A program made the position numbers and the translations under genes. The notes under the pieces were generated by a model. It was not told the origin of the DNA. It did no database searches and saw only the letters and a program-made list of their open reading frames with translations. DNA of 64,000 nucleotides from Pseudomonas piscis (lineage in GTDB: Bacteria; Pseudomonadota; Gammaproteobacteria; Pseudomonadales; Pseudomonadaceae). Below are positions 53,195 through 61,272 of the stretch, piece after piece; the first letter of the stretch is position 1; every line of letters begins with the position of its first letter. The stretch covers positions 682,001-746,000 of the forward strand of contig NZ_WHUV01000001.1 in NCBI RefSeq assembly GCF_009380155.1, read 5' to 3'.

Positions 53195-53590
53195 GTGCGT
53201 TATGTCGGCAAGGTGTTGATCTTCCTGGTGATGCTGGCCTGTGGGGCGGGTGCCTATGATTCGGGCTGGGATTATTTTGCCCTCAGGGTGACCGGTGTCT
53301 ATGCCCCTGCCCAGGTAGTCGGCGTCAGCCGGTCACGGATGGTCGGGGTGCAGAGCGGTCACAGCTATCACTCGACCCGAACGGTGTCCTATGTGGTCGC
53401 CGATGGTAGTGTGCTGACCCACACGTTCGGCAGTGAATTTTCCGACTCCCAGGTGGGCGATACGGTGGGGGTGTTCTATAACCCCGCCAACCCCGCCGAG
53501 GTCATCCCCGATACCTGGACCCAGCTGTACTTTGCCTCGTTGCTGAGCATTGGGACCCTGGTGGCGCTGGGCATGTTATTTGGCCTCTGA
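53195..53590 (+). CDS. DUF3592 membrane protein
   Basis: 131 residues from a GTG at 53195, which has AAGGAG eight bases upstream; an in-frame start at 53087 would add 36 residues of unlikely composition. Two helices (about 6-24 and 110-128) enclose a soluble domain with VTGVYAPAQVVGV, TRTVSYVVADGSVLTHTF and VGVFYNPANPAEVIPDT, the pattern of DUF3592. The family is widespread and uncharacterised. The gene is inserted in the opposite direction between paralogues 2 and 3 of the lipoprotein set, and its last 15 bases overlap the 3' end of paralogue 3. Confidence 0.75.
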   Translation: MRYVGKVLIFLVMLACGAGAYDSGWDYFALRVTGVYAPAQVVGVSRSRMVGVQSGHSYHSTRTVSYVVADGSVLTHTFGSEFSDSQVGDTVGVFYNPANPAEVIPDTWTQLYFASLLSIGTLVALGMLFGL

Positions 53591-54643
53591 ATGGCCTGCG
53601 GCCGCGGCGTTGTCGGGGTTGCGCTTGGCCAGGATGGCCAGGCCCCGGGCCACGGTGTCCTCCAGGCCGAGTTTTTCGTTGACCAGCAGGGTGTGCAGCG
53701 CCGGGTCTTGCCACAGGTTCACGGCGGGGCCCGTGAGGTTGGCTTGCCGGGCAATCAGTACGTAGGCGTAGAGCTGGCGGCGCTTCTGGAAGTCCGGATT
53801 GGGCTCCAGGGCATCCACCACGTTGGCCATGAACTGCCGACGCTGCAAGGGCGACAGGCCCTCGAATGCCTGGGGGTGGTTCATGTAGACGTCGGCCATG
53901 TGCAGGGCGATCAGCTCCTTGCGATCGGCCTTTTTGCGCAGCTCCAGTGGTGGCAACTGAGCGAGTAGCTGCTGGTAGTGCTGCTCGCCTTCGGCGATTT
54001 GTGCCGGGCTCATGGCCTGCTTCAGCGGCTCGAGGTTCTCGGCATCGCCCAGCACCCTGGCCCAGGCATAGGCCAACGCCAGCTTGTTCTGCTTCTTGCT
54101 CTGGCTGAGCATTTCCTCCTGCGCCTCGAGTGCGCCGTGCCGCGCCGAGCGTTCGAGCCAGGCCATGGCCAGGGCCTTGTCGGGTGGCTGCTTCAATTTG
54201 CCGATGCTGTAGATGTCGTACAGCGCCCACTGCGCGCAGCCTTCGTTTCTCTTGGCGGCATAGGCGATGTAGTTGAACGCCTCGCTTTTGGCATAGACGT
54301 TGGGGCGCTCGGCGGTGACCATGGCCAAGCTGCAAAGGCTGCGGGTGTAGCGGGGGGCGGCCATGGCCAGGCAGCTCCTGGCCATTTGCACTTCTTCGCT
54401 GGCGAACTGGGTGCGCAGCACGCCATGGCTTTCCTGGTCTTCATCGATCAGCAGGCGGCCGATGCCGAACAGCAATTCGCTGTCCATGTCCGCCGTGCAA
54501 TACGCATTGGCCTCGGCCTTGGGCAGGATCTGCTCCAGGCCGAGATCGGGCAGGCTCTGGTCCAGTTTTTCGTCTGGCGAGGAGAGTTCGCAGCCGGTCA
54601 GCAAGGTGAACAGGGCCAGCGGCAGGGCACTACGACAGTTCAA
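53576..54643 (-). CDS. Sel1-like repeat lipoprotein, paralogue 3
   Basis: 355 residues from a TTG at 54643 (weak AGAGA upstream). The lipobox is LTGC. It has the shared blocks LEQILPK, YCTADMDSE, ARSCLAMAAP, LCSLAMV, GCAQWALY, MAWLERSARHGALEAQEEML and ALAYAWARVLGD, plus an insertion of about 18 residues (DEDQESHGVLRTQFASEE) between the second and third conserved helices that the other two lack. It is the most diverged copy and its 3' end overlaps the DUF3592 gene on the other strand by 15 bases. Function unknown. Confidence 0.8.
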   Translation of the reverse strand: MNCRSALPLALFTLLTGCELSSPDEKLDQSLPDLGLEQILPKAEANAYCTADMDSELLFGIGRLLIDEDQESHGVLRTQFASEEVQMARSCLAMAAPRYTRSLCSLAMVTAERPNVYAKSEAFNYIAYAAKRNEGCAQWALYDIYSIGKLKQPPDKALAMAWLERSARHGALEAQEEMLSQSKKQNKLALAYAWARVLGDAENLEPLKQAMSPAQIAEGEQHYQQLLAQLPPLELRKKADRKELIALHMADVYMNHPQAFEGLSPLQRRQFMANVVDALEPNPDFQKRRQLYAYVLIARQANLTGPAVNLWQDPALHTLLVNEKLGLEDTVARGLAILAKRNPDNAAAAGHSEAK

Positions 54644-54738
54644 TGGCTAGTCTCTGGGGGATCGATCAAGGGCATGGCGTGTCCTGGCGCGTGGCTGGTA
54701 CGCACAAGCGCCGGGTGAGTTGTTAAGACTCGGCAGCG

Positions 54739-55563
54739 TCAGAGCTTGGCGGCCAGGCCGAAGCGCTTCATCAGCCCCTTCTCCAGCAAGCCCTTGGGCA
54801 AAAGGTTGGCCAGTAGCGGCAGGGCGCGGCTGCCGTTGCCCAGGCGGACCAGGCGCGGCGGGTTGGGCTGTTGCACGGCCTTGAGCAGGCCGGCGGCGAA
54901 CTCGCTGGCCGGGGTCGGCTTGTCCTGAGAGGCCTTGGCCCGGGAGCGGATGCCCTCGCGCAGCGGCCACCAGGGCGATTGTTCGTTGAGCAGTTGTTCG
55001 GCTTCATGCCCGGCGTTCTTGGCAAAGCTGGAGGCGATGGCCCCGGGCTGCACTTCCATGACCTTGATGCCGAACGGTGCCAGCTCCATGCGCAGGGCAT
55101 CGCTCAAGGCGTGCACCGCGGCTTTCGAGGCGCAATAGGCGCCGGCAAATGGCGTGACCAGCACCCCGGACACACTGCCGATATTCACCACCAGGCCACG
55201 GCTGCGGCGCAGCACCGGGAACAGCGCGCGGGTCACCCCGACCACTGCGAACACGTTGGTTTCGAACTGGCGCTGCATGGCCTCCACGCCGCCATCGAGC
55301 AGCGGGCCCATGGCGCCGTAGCCGGCGTTGTTGATCAGCACATCGAGGCCGCCGTGCTGTTGGTTGATGTCCTCGGCCAGGGCGGCCAGGGCCGCGCCGT
55401 CATTCACGTCCAGCTGCACCGCGTGGAAGCCGGCGGCTTGCAGGGCGGCGACGTCCTCGGCCTTGCGGGCGCTGGGCAGGACGGTGTAGCCGGCCTGTTT
55501 GAAGGCATCTGCCAGGGCGCGGCCGATGCCGCTGGAACAACCGGTGATCAACGCTACGGGCAT
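54739..55563 (-). CDS. Short-chain dehydrogenase/reductase
   Basis: 274 residues with the classical SDR features: TGCSSGIGRALADAF at the nucleotide site (residues 8-22), NNAGYGAM (about 85), the serine in NIGSVSGV and the YCASKAAVHAL active-site Y-x-x-x-K (about 143-153). The C-terminal part extends about 50 residues beyond the minimal fold. NAD(P)-dependent oxidation or reduction of an unknown alcohol or carbonyl is expected. It is a single gene next to the hydrophobic protein gene at 55598. Confidence 0.87.
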   Translation of the reverse strand: MPVALITGCSSGIGRALADAFKQAGYTVLPSARKAEDVAALQAAGFHAVQLDVNDGAALAALAEDINQQHGGLDVLINNAGYGAMGPLLDGGVEAMQRQFETNVFAVVGVTRALFPVLRRSRGLVVNIGSVSGVLVTPFAGAYCASKAAVHALSDALRMELAPFGIKVMEVQPGAIASSFAKNAGHEAEQLLNEQSPWWPLREGIRSRAKASQDKPTPASEFAAGLLKAVQQPNPPRLVRLGNGSRALPLLANLLPKGLLEKGLMKRFGLAAKL

Positions 55564-55597
55564 GGCGCGGTCCTTGTGCTGGGCGATGGGAAGGGGA

Positions 55598-56062
55598 TCA
55601 GCGAGAGAAACTACCCTGTAAACGCTCGGCGCGAAACTCCAGGGTTTGCGGGCGATAGCCCGGGCGTAGCGGTGGCAGGGGCAGGCAGTCCTGCCAGCTA
55701 GCGCCGGCCTGCAATTCTCCGGGGCCGCGATAGCGTGGGGCGCTGTACTGGTTGTCGGCGAGGTTCACCGTGTCGCCCGGGGCGTAAGCGGCGACGCGCC
55801 AGCGCAGTTCGGTCAGGGGGACTTTGTTGCCGTTGTTGAGCTTGACCTGTAGCGGGCGGTCGGCGGGGCAGTGTTCGGGGGCGTAGGTCAGGCGCAGTTC
55901 CAGGCGCGCCAGCTGCTGGGCTTCGCGGTTGTCCAGCCAGACCACCCAGCCGGCCACCAGGGCCAGGCCGCAGGCGGCGGCCAGGGACACCGGGACGGCC
56001 TTGGCGGGGTAGCGCAGGAGCAGGACCAGCCAGGTGATGATCAGCAGAACGCCGATGAACAT
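55598..56062 (-). CDS. Small membrane-anchored protein of unknown function
   Basis: 154 residues from an ATG at 56062. Two adjacent hydrophobic helices (about 3-18 and 23-43, MFIGVLLIITWLVLLL and VSLAAACGLALVAGWVVWL) are followed by a soluble beta-rich domain (LELRLTYAPEHCPADRPLQVKLNNG, LTELRWRVAAYAPGDTVNLAD and a final SFSR) with two cysteines that may pair. A longer open frame runs upstream into repeat DNA and is not coding. The gene lies just upstream of the SDR gene on the same strand and may be co-transcribed. No family was recognised. Confidence 0.65.
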   Translation of the reverse strand: MFIGVLLIITWLVLLLRYPAKAVPVSLAAACGLALVAGWVVWLDNREAQQLARLELRLTYAPEHCPADRPLQVKLNNGNKVPLTELRWRVAAYAPGDTVNLADNQYSAPRYRGPGELQAGASWQDCLPLPPLRPGYRPQTLEFRAERLQGSFSR

Positions 56063-56149
56063 GACGCGAACCTCTGGGGAATGTGGGTGCATCCTACCTA
56101 AGCGTAGGTGGGGTTGGCGATGGTGGGGGTTGTGGGGCGGGGCGGCCTG

Positions 56150-56460
56150 ATAGCCGGCCCGGGCTCTTTGGGTTTTGTGTACATATCCGTTGCTGCGGGT
56201 GTGGCGGCTGGCGGTTTCGCCCTTACGGCGAGTCCCTTTTGTCAGTCGCCCGGGGTGCCGGCCCAGACAAAAGGAACCAAAAGGTCTTGCCCCCACGTCC
56301 GGCCGCTCGCTGCGCTCGGGTTCCCTCGTTCCGGTACTTCTCAGGGGGCATCGCTTCCAGCGATGTCCTCGACTGCGTCGAGGGGCGCTGCGCGCCATTC
56401 CCCTGATAAGCACCTGCACTCGGCCTCCCCAGGGGGCGGGTGAATCAAGATCACAAGCGT
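56150..56460. repeat. Pseudomonas-type long intergenic repeat
   Basis: A non-coding block containing ACATATCCGTTGCTGCGGGTG, the inverted words CCTTTTGT and ACAAAAGG around 56240-56272, then AACCAAAAGGTCTTGCCCC. Such blocks recur in intergenic regions of the P. fluorescens group (recollection, not searched). No coding function is supported; the frames that cross it are open only by chance of high G+C. Confidence 0.5.
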
Positions 56461-56521
56461 ACGGCGCGCCCTACCGGGCGGCGCATCGCGGGTGGGGTGT
56501 GCGTGTTTGGCATCGCTTCGT

Positions 56522-56630
56522 GTAGCCGCTGCCGAAGGCTGCGCATGGGCGCGCAGCGGCCGCTGGGTCTTGAATGCGCTGAAGGTCCTTCGGCCCTTGT
56601 CGCAGCCTCGCGGGCTCGGCAGCGGCTACA
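56522..56630. repeat. REP-type inverted pair (REPIN-like)
   Basis: GTAGCCGCTGCCGAAGGCTGCG at 56522 and the inverted arm ending AGCGGCTACA at 56630 enclose about 65 bases. The arms match those at 25583 and 37411 with one or two changes. Confidence 0.72.
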
Positions 56631-56744
56631 CGAGGTGATGTGCTTTCCAGGTCAATGGCATGGACATAAACTGCGACGCCTTTGTCGTTGCTCCGTGTCG
56701 AACCCGGACTAGCCTTTGAGCGTCGCTGCCCATTCAGCGACTGG

Positions 56745-57075
56745 GCTTGGTAACCCATTTCGATACAGGCGCAACAGCGCCACATATCACTATTGCAGGC
56801 GCTTTTTTGTATCTGCACATTCGTGCAATGGCAGCTGTGCGTGGGAGGGCTCGCCCCTGCCGGGTTCCTGTATCTCCGGTTTACCAACCTGCGCGCAGCT
56901 GCCCCTCTTCGCTTGGCAGCCCGTTTTGATACAGCTGCCGCAGTGCCCCCTTTCGCTATTGCAAGCTCGTTGTGCGCCTGTGTATTCGTGCAATGGCAGC
57001 TGTGCGTGGAAGGGCTTCAGCCCTGCCGGGTTCTTGTATCTCCGGTCGACCAATCCACGCACGGTTGCCCCCCAT
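56745..57075. repeat. Two tandem copies of a ~170-base non-coding repeat
   Basis: Copy 1 starts GCTTGGTAACCC at 56745 and copy 2 starts GCTTGGCAGCCC at 56911. Both contain TCGTGCAATGGCAGCTGTGCG (56821 and 56996), CCTGCCGGGTTC and GTATCTCCGGT in the same order, with small indels, so the period is about 166-175 bases. Between them, AC-rich variable parts differ. No ORF with a start site runs through the two copies. Confidence 0.7.
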
Positions 57076-57162
57076 AGCAGGGCTGTGCATTTTCTGGTGC
57101 AGAGGGGCACGGCAGTGATCAATGAGATGGGTTGGAGATGAAGGAGAGGGGATAGGCCTGCA

Positions 57163-57197
57163 GATCGTTCCCCCCGCATTTGAAGGAGAGAACGATC
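57163..57197 (-). other. Stem-loop after the DUF3077 gene
   Basis: GATCGTTC (57163-57170) and GAACGATC (57190-57197) pair perfectly around a 19-base loop, 11 bases past the stop of the DUF3077 gene on the minus strand. No T-run is present on that strand, so it is only a possible terminator. Confidence 0.4.
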
Positions 57198-57207
57198 ACG
57201 GGGCGTT

Positions 57208-57483
57208 TTAGTTCAGGTACTGACTATCACGAATCCGCCGACCCAACACATCCAGCAGATCACAACCATCGCGCAGCAGAATGGCGCTGGCGTGGGCGAT
57301 CTGTGTCAGGTCGGTGGCATCGGCGTGGCGGCTGTCCATGTGCACGATGCTTTCCATCAGTTGAGTCACCGCGAGGATGCGGTAGGCGGCGCTGGCATGG
57401 AGTTCGTCCAAGGGCGCTCGGGTGTCGATAAACAGGGTGGGAGTGGAGGATTCGTTGCTAGTTAGCGCGATACGGTCGGTCAT
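57208..57483 (-). CDS. DUF3077-like small protein
   Basis: 91 residues, helical, with LFIDTRAPLDELHASAAYRILAVTQLMESIV and HASAILLRDGCDLLDVLGRRI. The pattern of a PLxxALxxAS-type start and two helices resembles DUF3077 proteins, small cytoplasmic proteins present in many copies in Pseudomonas. GGAG lies nine bases before the ATG at 57483; a longer open frame upstream is unlikely. Function unknown. Confidence 0.65.
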   Translation of the reverse strand: MTDRIALTSNESSTPTLFIDTRAPLDELHASAAYRILAVTQLMESIVHMDSRHADATDLTQIAHASAILLRDGCDLLDVLGRRIRDSQYLN

Positions 57484-57639
57484 GCTGTGCTCCAAAGAAA
57501 CAGTGCTGGAAAACTGCGTTCCTGAGAAAACAACCGAGCCGTCAACCTCGATCACGAATGAGTCGTGACAGGCGCGAGGATAGGGAGCGAGAAGAGGGCG
57601 GTCAACCCGATATGTGTAGCCTTGAACGACCTTTTGCAT

Positions 57640-57864
57640 CCACAGGTGGCTGCTGATCTGGCTTGCCGCTTGAGGCTTGCCCCTTGGCACTGCTTCTGAA
57701 AAAAATCCCCCTGTCCAACCGCCTGCGGATAGGGGACGCAGGCGCCTGGAAAGGGGGAGCACAAAGGTCTTGCTAGCACGACTCCCTGCTTTTACTTGCA
57801 GCTTGCCGCTTGAAGCTCACGGCTGCGTCTCTTGCCGCTTGCCGCTTGAAACTTGCCGCTGCTC
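57640..57864. repeat. Short GC direct repeats before algA
   Basis: The words CTTGCCGCTTGAA and GCAGCTTGCCGCTTGAAGCT recur several times between 57663 and 57860 (for example at 57663, 57799, 57832 and 57840). They lie beyond the 3' end of algA and upstream of the DUF3077 gene. The gap 57484-57864 contains nothing else recognisable apart from the DUF3077 gene promoter. Confidence 0.5.
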
Positions 57865-59316
57865 TTACTGAGCGATGGTCTTGACCGAGATGCCGCGCTC
57901 CAGCGGGGTCGAGCGGCCGTAGATGTCTTCGAAGCGTTCGATGTCGTCTTCGCCCAGGTAGCTGCCCGATTGCACTTCGATGATCTCCAGGGGAATCTTG
58001 CCGGGGTTGCGCAGGCGGTGTACCGAGGCGATGGGGATGTAGGTGGACTGGTTCTCGGTGAGCAGGAACACGTTCTCGTCACAGGTGACTTCGGCGGTGC
58101 CGCTGACCACGATCCAGTGTTCGGCGCGGTGGTGGTGCATCTGCAGGGACAGGCACGCGCCCGGCTTGACCGAGATGTGCTTGACCTGGAAGCGCCCGCC
58201 CATGTCCACCGAGTCGTAGGAGCCCCACGGACGGTAGACCTCGCAGTGGTTCTGGGTTTCGCTGCGGCCTTGTTCGTTGAGGGTGTTGACCATCTGCTTC
58301 ACGCCTTGGACCTTGTCCTTGTGGGCGATCATCATGGCGTCCTTGGTCTCGACCACGACGATGTTCTCCAGGCCGATCACCGACACCAGCTTGCCGTTGC
58401 CGTGGATCATGCAGTTCTTGCTGTCCTGGATCACCACATCGCCCTTGCTGACGTTGCCGTCGGCGTCCTTTTCATGCACGTCCCACAGCGACGACCAGCA
58501 GCCCACGTCGCTCCAGCCGGCACTGAGCGGCACCACGCAGGCGCGCTGGGTCTTTTCCATCACTGCGTAGTCGATGGAGTTGTCCGGGCAGCAGGCGAAG
58601 GTGGCTTCGTCGATCATCACGTTGTCCGGGTCCTGCTGGCTGCGCTCCAGGGTCAGCAGGCAGGTGTCGTAGATGTCCGGATCATGTTTTTTCAGCTCTT
58701 CGAGGAAGCGGCTGGCGCGGAACAGGAACATGCCGCTGTTCCAGAAGTAGCCACCGGCCTGGACGAACTCGGTGGCGCGTTTTTCATCGGGCTTCTCGAC
58801 AAAGTGCGAGACCCGGCTGACGCCCTCCGGCAGCAGCGCATCGTGGGTCGACTTGATGTAGCCGTAGCCGGTTTCCGGCTTGGTCGCCGGTACGCCGAAC
58901 AGCACCATCTCGCCGCGCTCGGCGGCCACGGTGGCCAGGGCCAGGGCCCGCTGCAGGGCTTTCTGGTCGTCCATCACGTGGTCGGCCGGCAGCACCAGCA
59001 TCAGTTCGTCGCGACCTTCGTTGACCAGCATCATCGCGGTCAGGGCCACGGCCGGCGCGGTGTTGCGGCCGAAGGGCTCCATCAGGATGCGCTGGGATTC
59101 GAGGCTGCGGTTGCTCAATTGCTCGTTGACGATGAAGCGGTGGTCCTTGTTGCAGACCACGATGGGGGTGTCCATGCCTTCGAACACCAGGCGCTCCAGG
59201 GTCTGCTGGAACAGCGTGTGTTCGCCGGTCAGGGCGAGGAATTGCTTGGGGAATTGCTTGCGCGAAAGCGGCCAAAGACGTGAGCCGCTACCACCTGACA
59301 AGATCACCGGAATCAT
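57865..59316 (-). CDS. algA: Bifunctional mannose-1-phosphate guanylyltransferase/phosphomannose isomerase
   Basis: 483 residues. The N-terminal nucleotidyltransferase has IPVILSGGSGSRLWPLSRKQFPKQFL, the GMP-binding signature, and the C-terminal cupin-type isomerase has RPWGSYDSVDMGGRFQVKHISVKPGACLSLQMHHHRAEHW, whose histidines bind zinc. It makes GDP-mannose, precursor of alginate, from fructose-6-phosphate with AlgC. It is the last gene of the alginate operon, about 98 bases beyond algF. GGAG precedes the ATG by eight bases. The sequence is full length. Confidence 0.95.
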   Translation of the reverse strand: MIPVILSGGSGSRLWPLSRKQFPKQFLALTGEHTLFQQTLERLVFEGMDTPIVVCNKDHRFIVNEQLSNRSLESQRILMEPFGRNTAPAVALTAMMLVNEGRDELMLVLPADHVMDDQKALQRALALATVAAERGEMVLFGVPATKPETGYGYIKSTHDALLPEGVSRVSHFVEKPDEKRATEFVQAGGYFWNSGMFLFRASRFLEELKKHDPDIYDTCLLTLERSQQDPDNVMIDEATFACCPDNSIDYAVMEKTQRACVVPLSAGWSDVGCWSSLWDVHEKDADGNVSKGDVVIQDSKNCMIHGNGKLVSVIGLENIVVVETKDAMMIAHKDKVQGVKQMVNTLNEQGRSETQNHCEVYRPWGSYDSVDMGGRFQVKHISVKPGACLSLQMHHHRAEHWIVVSGTAEVTCDENVFLLTENQSTYIPIASVHRLRNPGKIPLEIIEVQSGSYLGEDDIERFEDIYGRSTPLERGISVKTIAQ

Positions 59317-59414
59317 GTTGTTACTCCTTCAAATATCGTATGGGTCAGAGCTACTGCGTTCTGTCGTTTCACTCTCTTGTTTTTGTCTCGTTGTAGGCGT
59401 TGCCGAGGTTCTGG

Positions 59415-60071
59415 TTAGCGAGTGGAGACCGGGCGTTTCACCCACACCGGCGACAGGTTGCTGCCGTTGCCGGTGACGTAGAGCACCGCCGCTTCGCCAC
59501 GCTCCAGGGCCACGGGCTTGAGGTCGCTGACTTTCTTCTGGCCGTCGTACAGGGCGAAGCTGACCTTCACCGGGTTGATTTCGCGTTCGCCGCGGCCCTT
59601 GGCGGCCACGGCCTGGACCACGTCGGTCTTGCCGTCGGCGGTCTTGAGCGTCAGGGCCTGGTCGCTGAGGTTCTGCACTCGCACCAGGGATTTCTGCTTG
59701 TTCTTGAACGGCGGCTCCTCGATCAGTTGCGGTTGGCCGCTGGCGTTGTTGACCAGGGTGTAATAGTGGTCGGCGGCCAGTTTCACCGGCACGCTCTGGC
59801 TGCCCAGCTTGGCGGTGTAGTCGCCGCCGGGCATGAAGCTGAAGTCGCTGCTGGCCAGGGGCGCGACGTCGTTGACGTTGGTGCTGCCGATGGTGGCGCT
59901 GACTTCGCTGTTGCTGGCGTTGTAGATGCGTACGAAGGTCGAGCCCTTGGGCGCGGTGGGGCCGTACAGCGCGGCGTCGCCCCCGGCGAAGGCGGGCAGG
60001 GACAGGACGCTCATGCCGGCAGCCAGGGTGATGGCCTTGGCGAGACGACGCGGATTGATAGTGAAAGTCAT
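59415..60071 (-). CDS. algF: Alginate O-acetyltransferase accessory protein AlgF
   Basis: 218 residues with a signal peptide (ITLAAGMSVLSLPAFA-GG). The mature protein is beta-rich with AALYGPTAPKGSTFVRIYNASNSEVSATIG at its start and LYVTGNGSNLSPVWVKRPVSTR at its end, as in AlgF. It is a periplasmic protein needed for O-acetylation of polymannuronate with AlgI and AlgJ. It lies 17 bases after algJ and starts at 60071; an in-frame extension upstream is not supported. Confidence 0.95.
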   Translation of the reverse strand: MTFTINPRRLAKAITLAAGMSVLSLPAFAGGDAALYGPTAPKGSTFVRIYNASNSEVSATIGSTNVNDVAPLASSDFSFMPGGDYTAKLGSQSVPVKLAADHYYTLVNNASGQPQLIEEPPFKNKQKSLVRVQNLSDQALTLKTADGKTDVVQAVAAKGRGEREINPVKVSFALYDGQKKVSDLKPVALERGEAAVLYVTGNGSNLSPVWVKRPVSTR

Positions 60072-60088
60072 GGGTGTCACCTCTCTTT

Positions 60089-61261
60089 TCAGTTTTGTGC
60101 CCGGTCGGGCGTCTCGGATTTGTTCAGTGCCACAGTTTGTTGGCGGGCACCGGTTTGCTTGAGCTCTGCGACCCACTGCGGGTCGGCGTCGCCAATTTCG
60201 TTGTTCACCGGCAGGTAGCGTTCAGGGAATTCCCAGATCAGCACCTGGGGCGGGTGGTTCTTGAAGTCGTCGCTTTTGAGGTAGCTGAGCATCGGCAGGA
60301 TCGGGCCGTGGCCGTCCTCGGCGTAGCTCAGCACGTCGCTGTGCAGGGCCTGCTTGAGGGCGCCGACGAAGTTCCAGTTGGGGTTGGCGCTGTAGCTGGT
60401 GCCCACCAGGGTCACGGGCACTTCGTGGTCGGCGAACAGGTTGTCTGTGGCGCCGGCCTGTTCCCCTGCGGCGTGGGTCTCGCGTTTTTGCAGGGGCTCC
60501 TGGGCCGGCATCAGGTTCTCGAACAACGGGTCCAGGGGCAGGAAACGCCGCAGGTCGCCCTTGTGCTTGACGGTCTCCTGGGTCTGGGTGACGAAGCGTT
60601 GTGGCTGGCCACTGAGCGGGGTCTTGGCGGCGATGGCCTGGGCCAGTTGGCGGGCGACGACTTCGGCGCCCGCCGGCGTCCAGTGGGTGTCGGTGCGCAG
60701 GAACACTTGCTGGCCCTGTTGCTTGGCCTGTTGCAGGGGCCCCAGCAGGTCGGGGGCGAGGATCTTGTCGGCGGCCACCCGGGCATGGAAGTCCTGGTAG
60801 AGGTTGGCGTGGATGCGCGCCGGGCGCACGGTGTCCAGGTGTTCCGGATACAACCGCACCTTGGCCGGGACGATCGCCATCACCAGTTTCACCCCGTGCT
60901 GCTTCAAGGTCTGGCGCACACCCTCGACCAGGGCGTAGTTGCCCTGCAGGTTGAGTTCCTCGTTGACCACCGGATGGAATTCTTCATCGCTGTACAGCCA
61001 CTGGTCGCGGCCGAGGATCACCCCCGGACGACCCTCGTTGAACAGCTTGAAGTCCAGCGCGGCCCAGAGGTTGGTACCCAGGCGCTTGATCGGGAACTGG
61101 TCGTCGTAGTGGGTTTCCACCGCCTTGGTCCAGCGCCCATTGAGCACGGTGGCGTCACTGTTGGTGCTGAAGCCGAAGAAGCTGCGCGCCGACCACAGAC
61201 CCAGGACCAGCAGGGTCACCAGGAACAGTGCGACGTAGAACAGGCGTAATGAGCGGGTCAT
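60089..61261 (-). CDS. algJ: Alginate O-acetyltransferase AlgJ
   Basis: 390 residues. One membrane anchor (about 7-24, LFYVALFLVTLLVLGLW) is followed by the SGNH-like acetyltransferase domain, with DTHWTPAGA (catalytic D-x-H, about 190-198) and the nucleophile in LVGTSYSANP (about 298). AlgJ with AlgX moves acetyl groups on to mannuronate in the periplasm. It lies 11 bases after algI and precedes algF on the minus strand. The ATG at 61261 begins directly before the anchor. Confidence 0.95.
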   Translation of the reverse strand: MTRSLRLFYVALFLVTLLVLGLWSARSFFGFSTNSDATVLNGRWTKAVETHYDDQFPIKRLGTNLWAALDFKLFNEGRPGVILGRDQWLYSDEEFHPVVNEELNLQGNYALVEGVRQTLKQHGVKLVMAIVPAKVRLYPEHLDTVRPARIHANLYQDFHARVAADKILAPDLLGPLQQAKQQGQQVFLRTDTHWTPAGAEVVARQLAQAIAAKTPLSGQPQRFVTQTQETVKHKGDLRRFLPLDPLFENLMPAQEPLQKRETHAAGEQAGATDNLFADHEVPVTLVGTSYSANPNWNFVGALKQALHSDVLSYAEDGHGPILPMLSYLKSDDFKNHPPQVLIWEFPERYLPVNNEIGDADPQWVAELKQTGARQQTVALNKSETPDRAQN

Positions 61262-61272
61262 GAGCGGCCTCC

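Noticed and set aside
56650..56670. Possible sigma-54 promoter (TGGCATGGACATAAACTGC)
   Set aside because: The spacing between GG and GC is 14 bases instead of the required 10.
56063..57207. Small ORFs in the repeat-rich region, including frames with repeated Y-S-C-N-G-S-C-A-W words
   Set aside because: The peptide repetition simply mirrors the tandem DNA repeat; no start site supports translation.
57853..59283. Plus-strand open frame opposite algA
   Set aside because: AlgA is unmistakable on the minus strand; the forward translation is V, H, Q, L and G-rich only.
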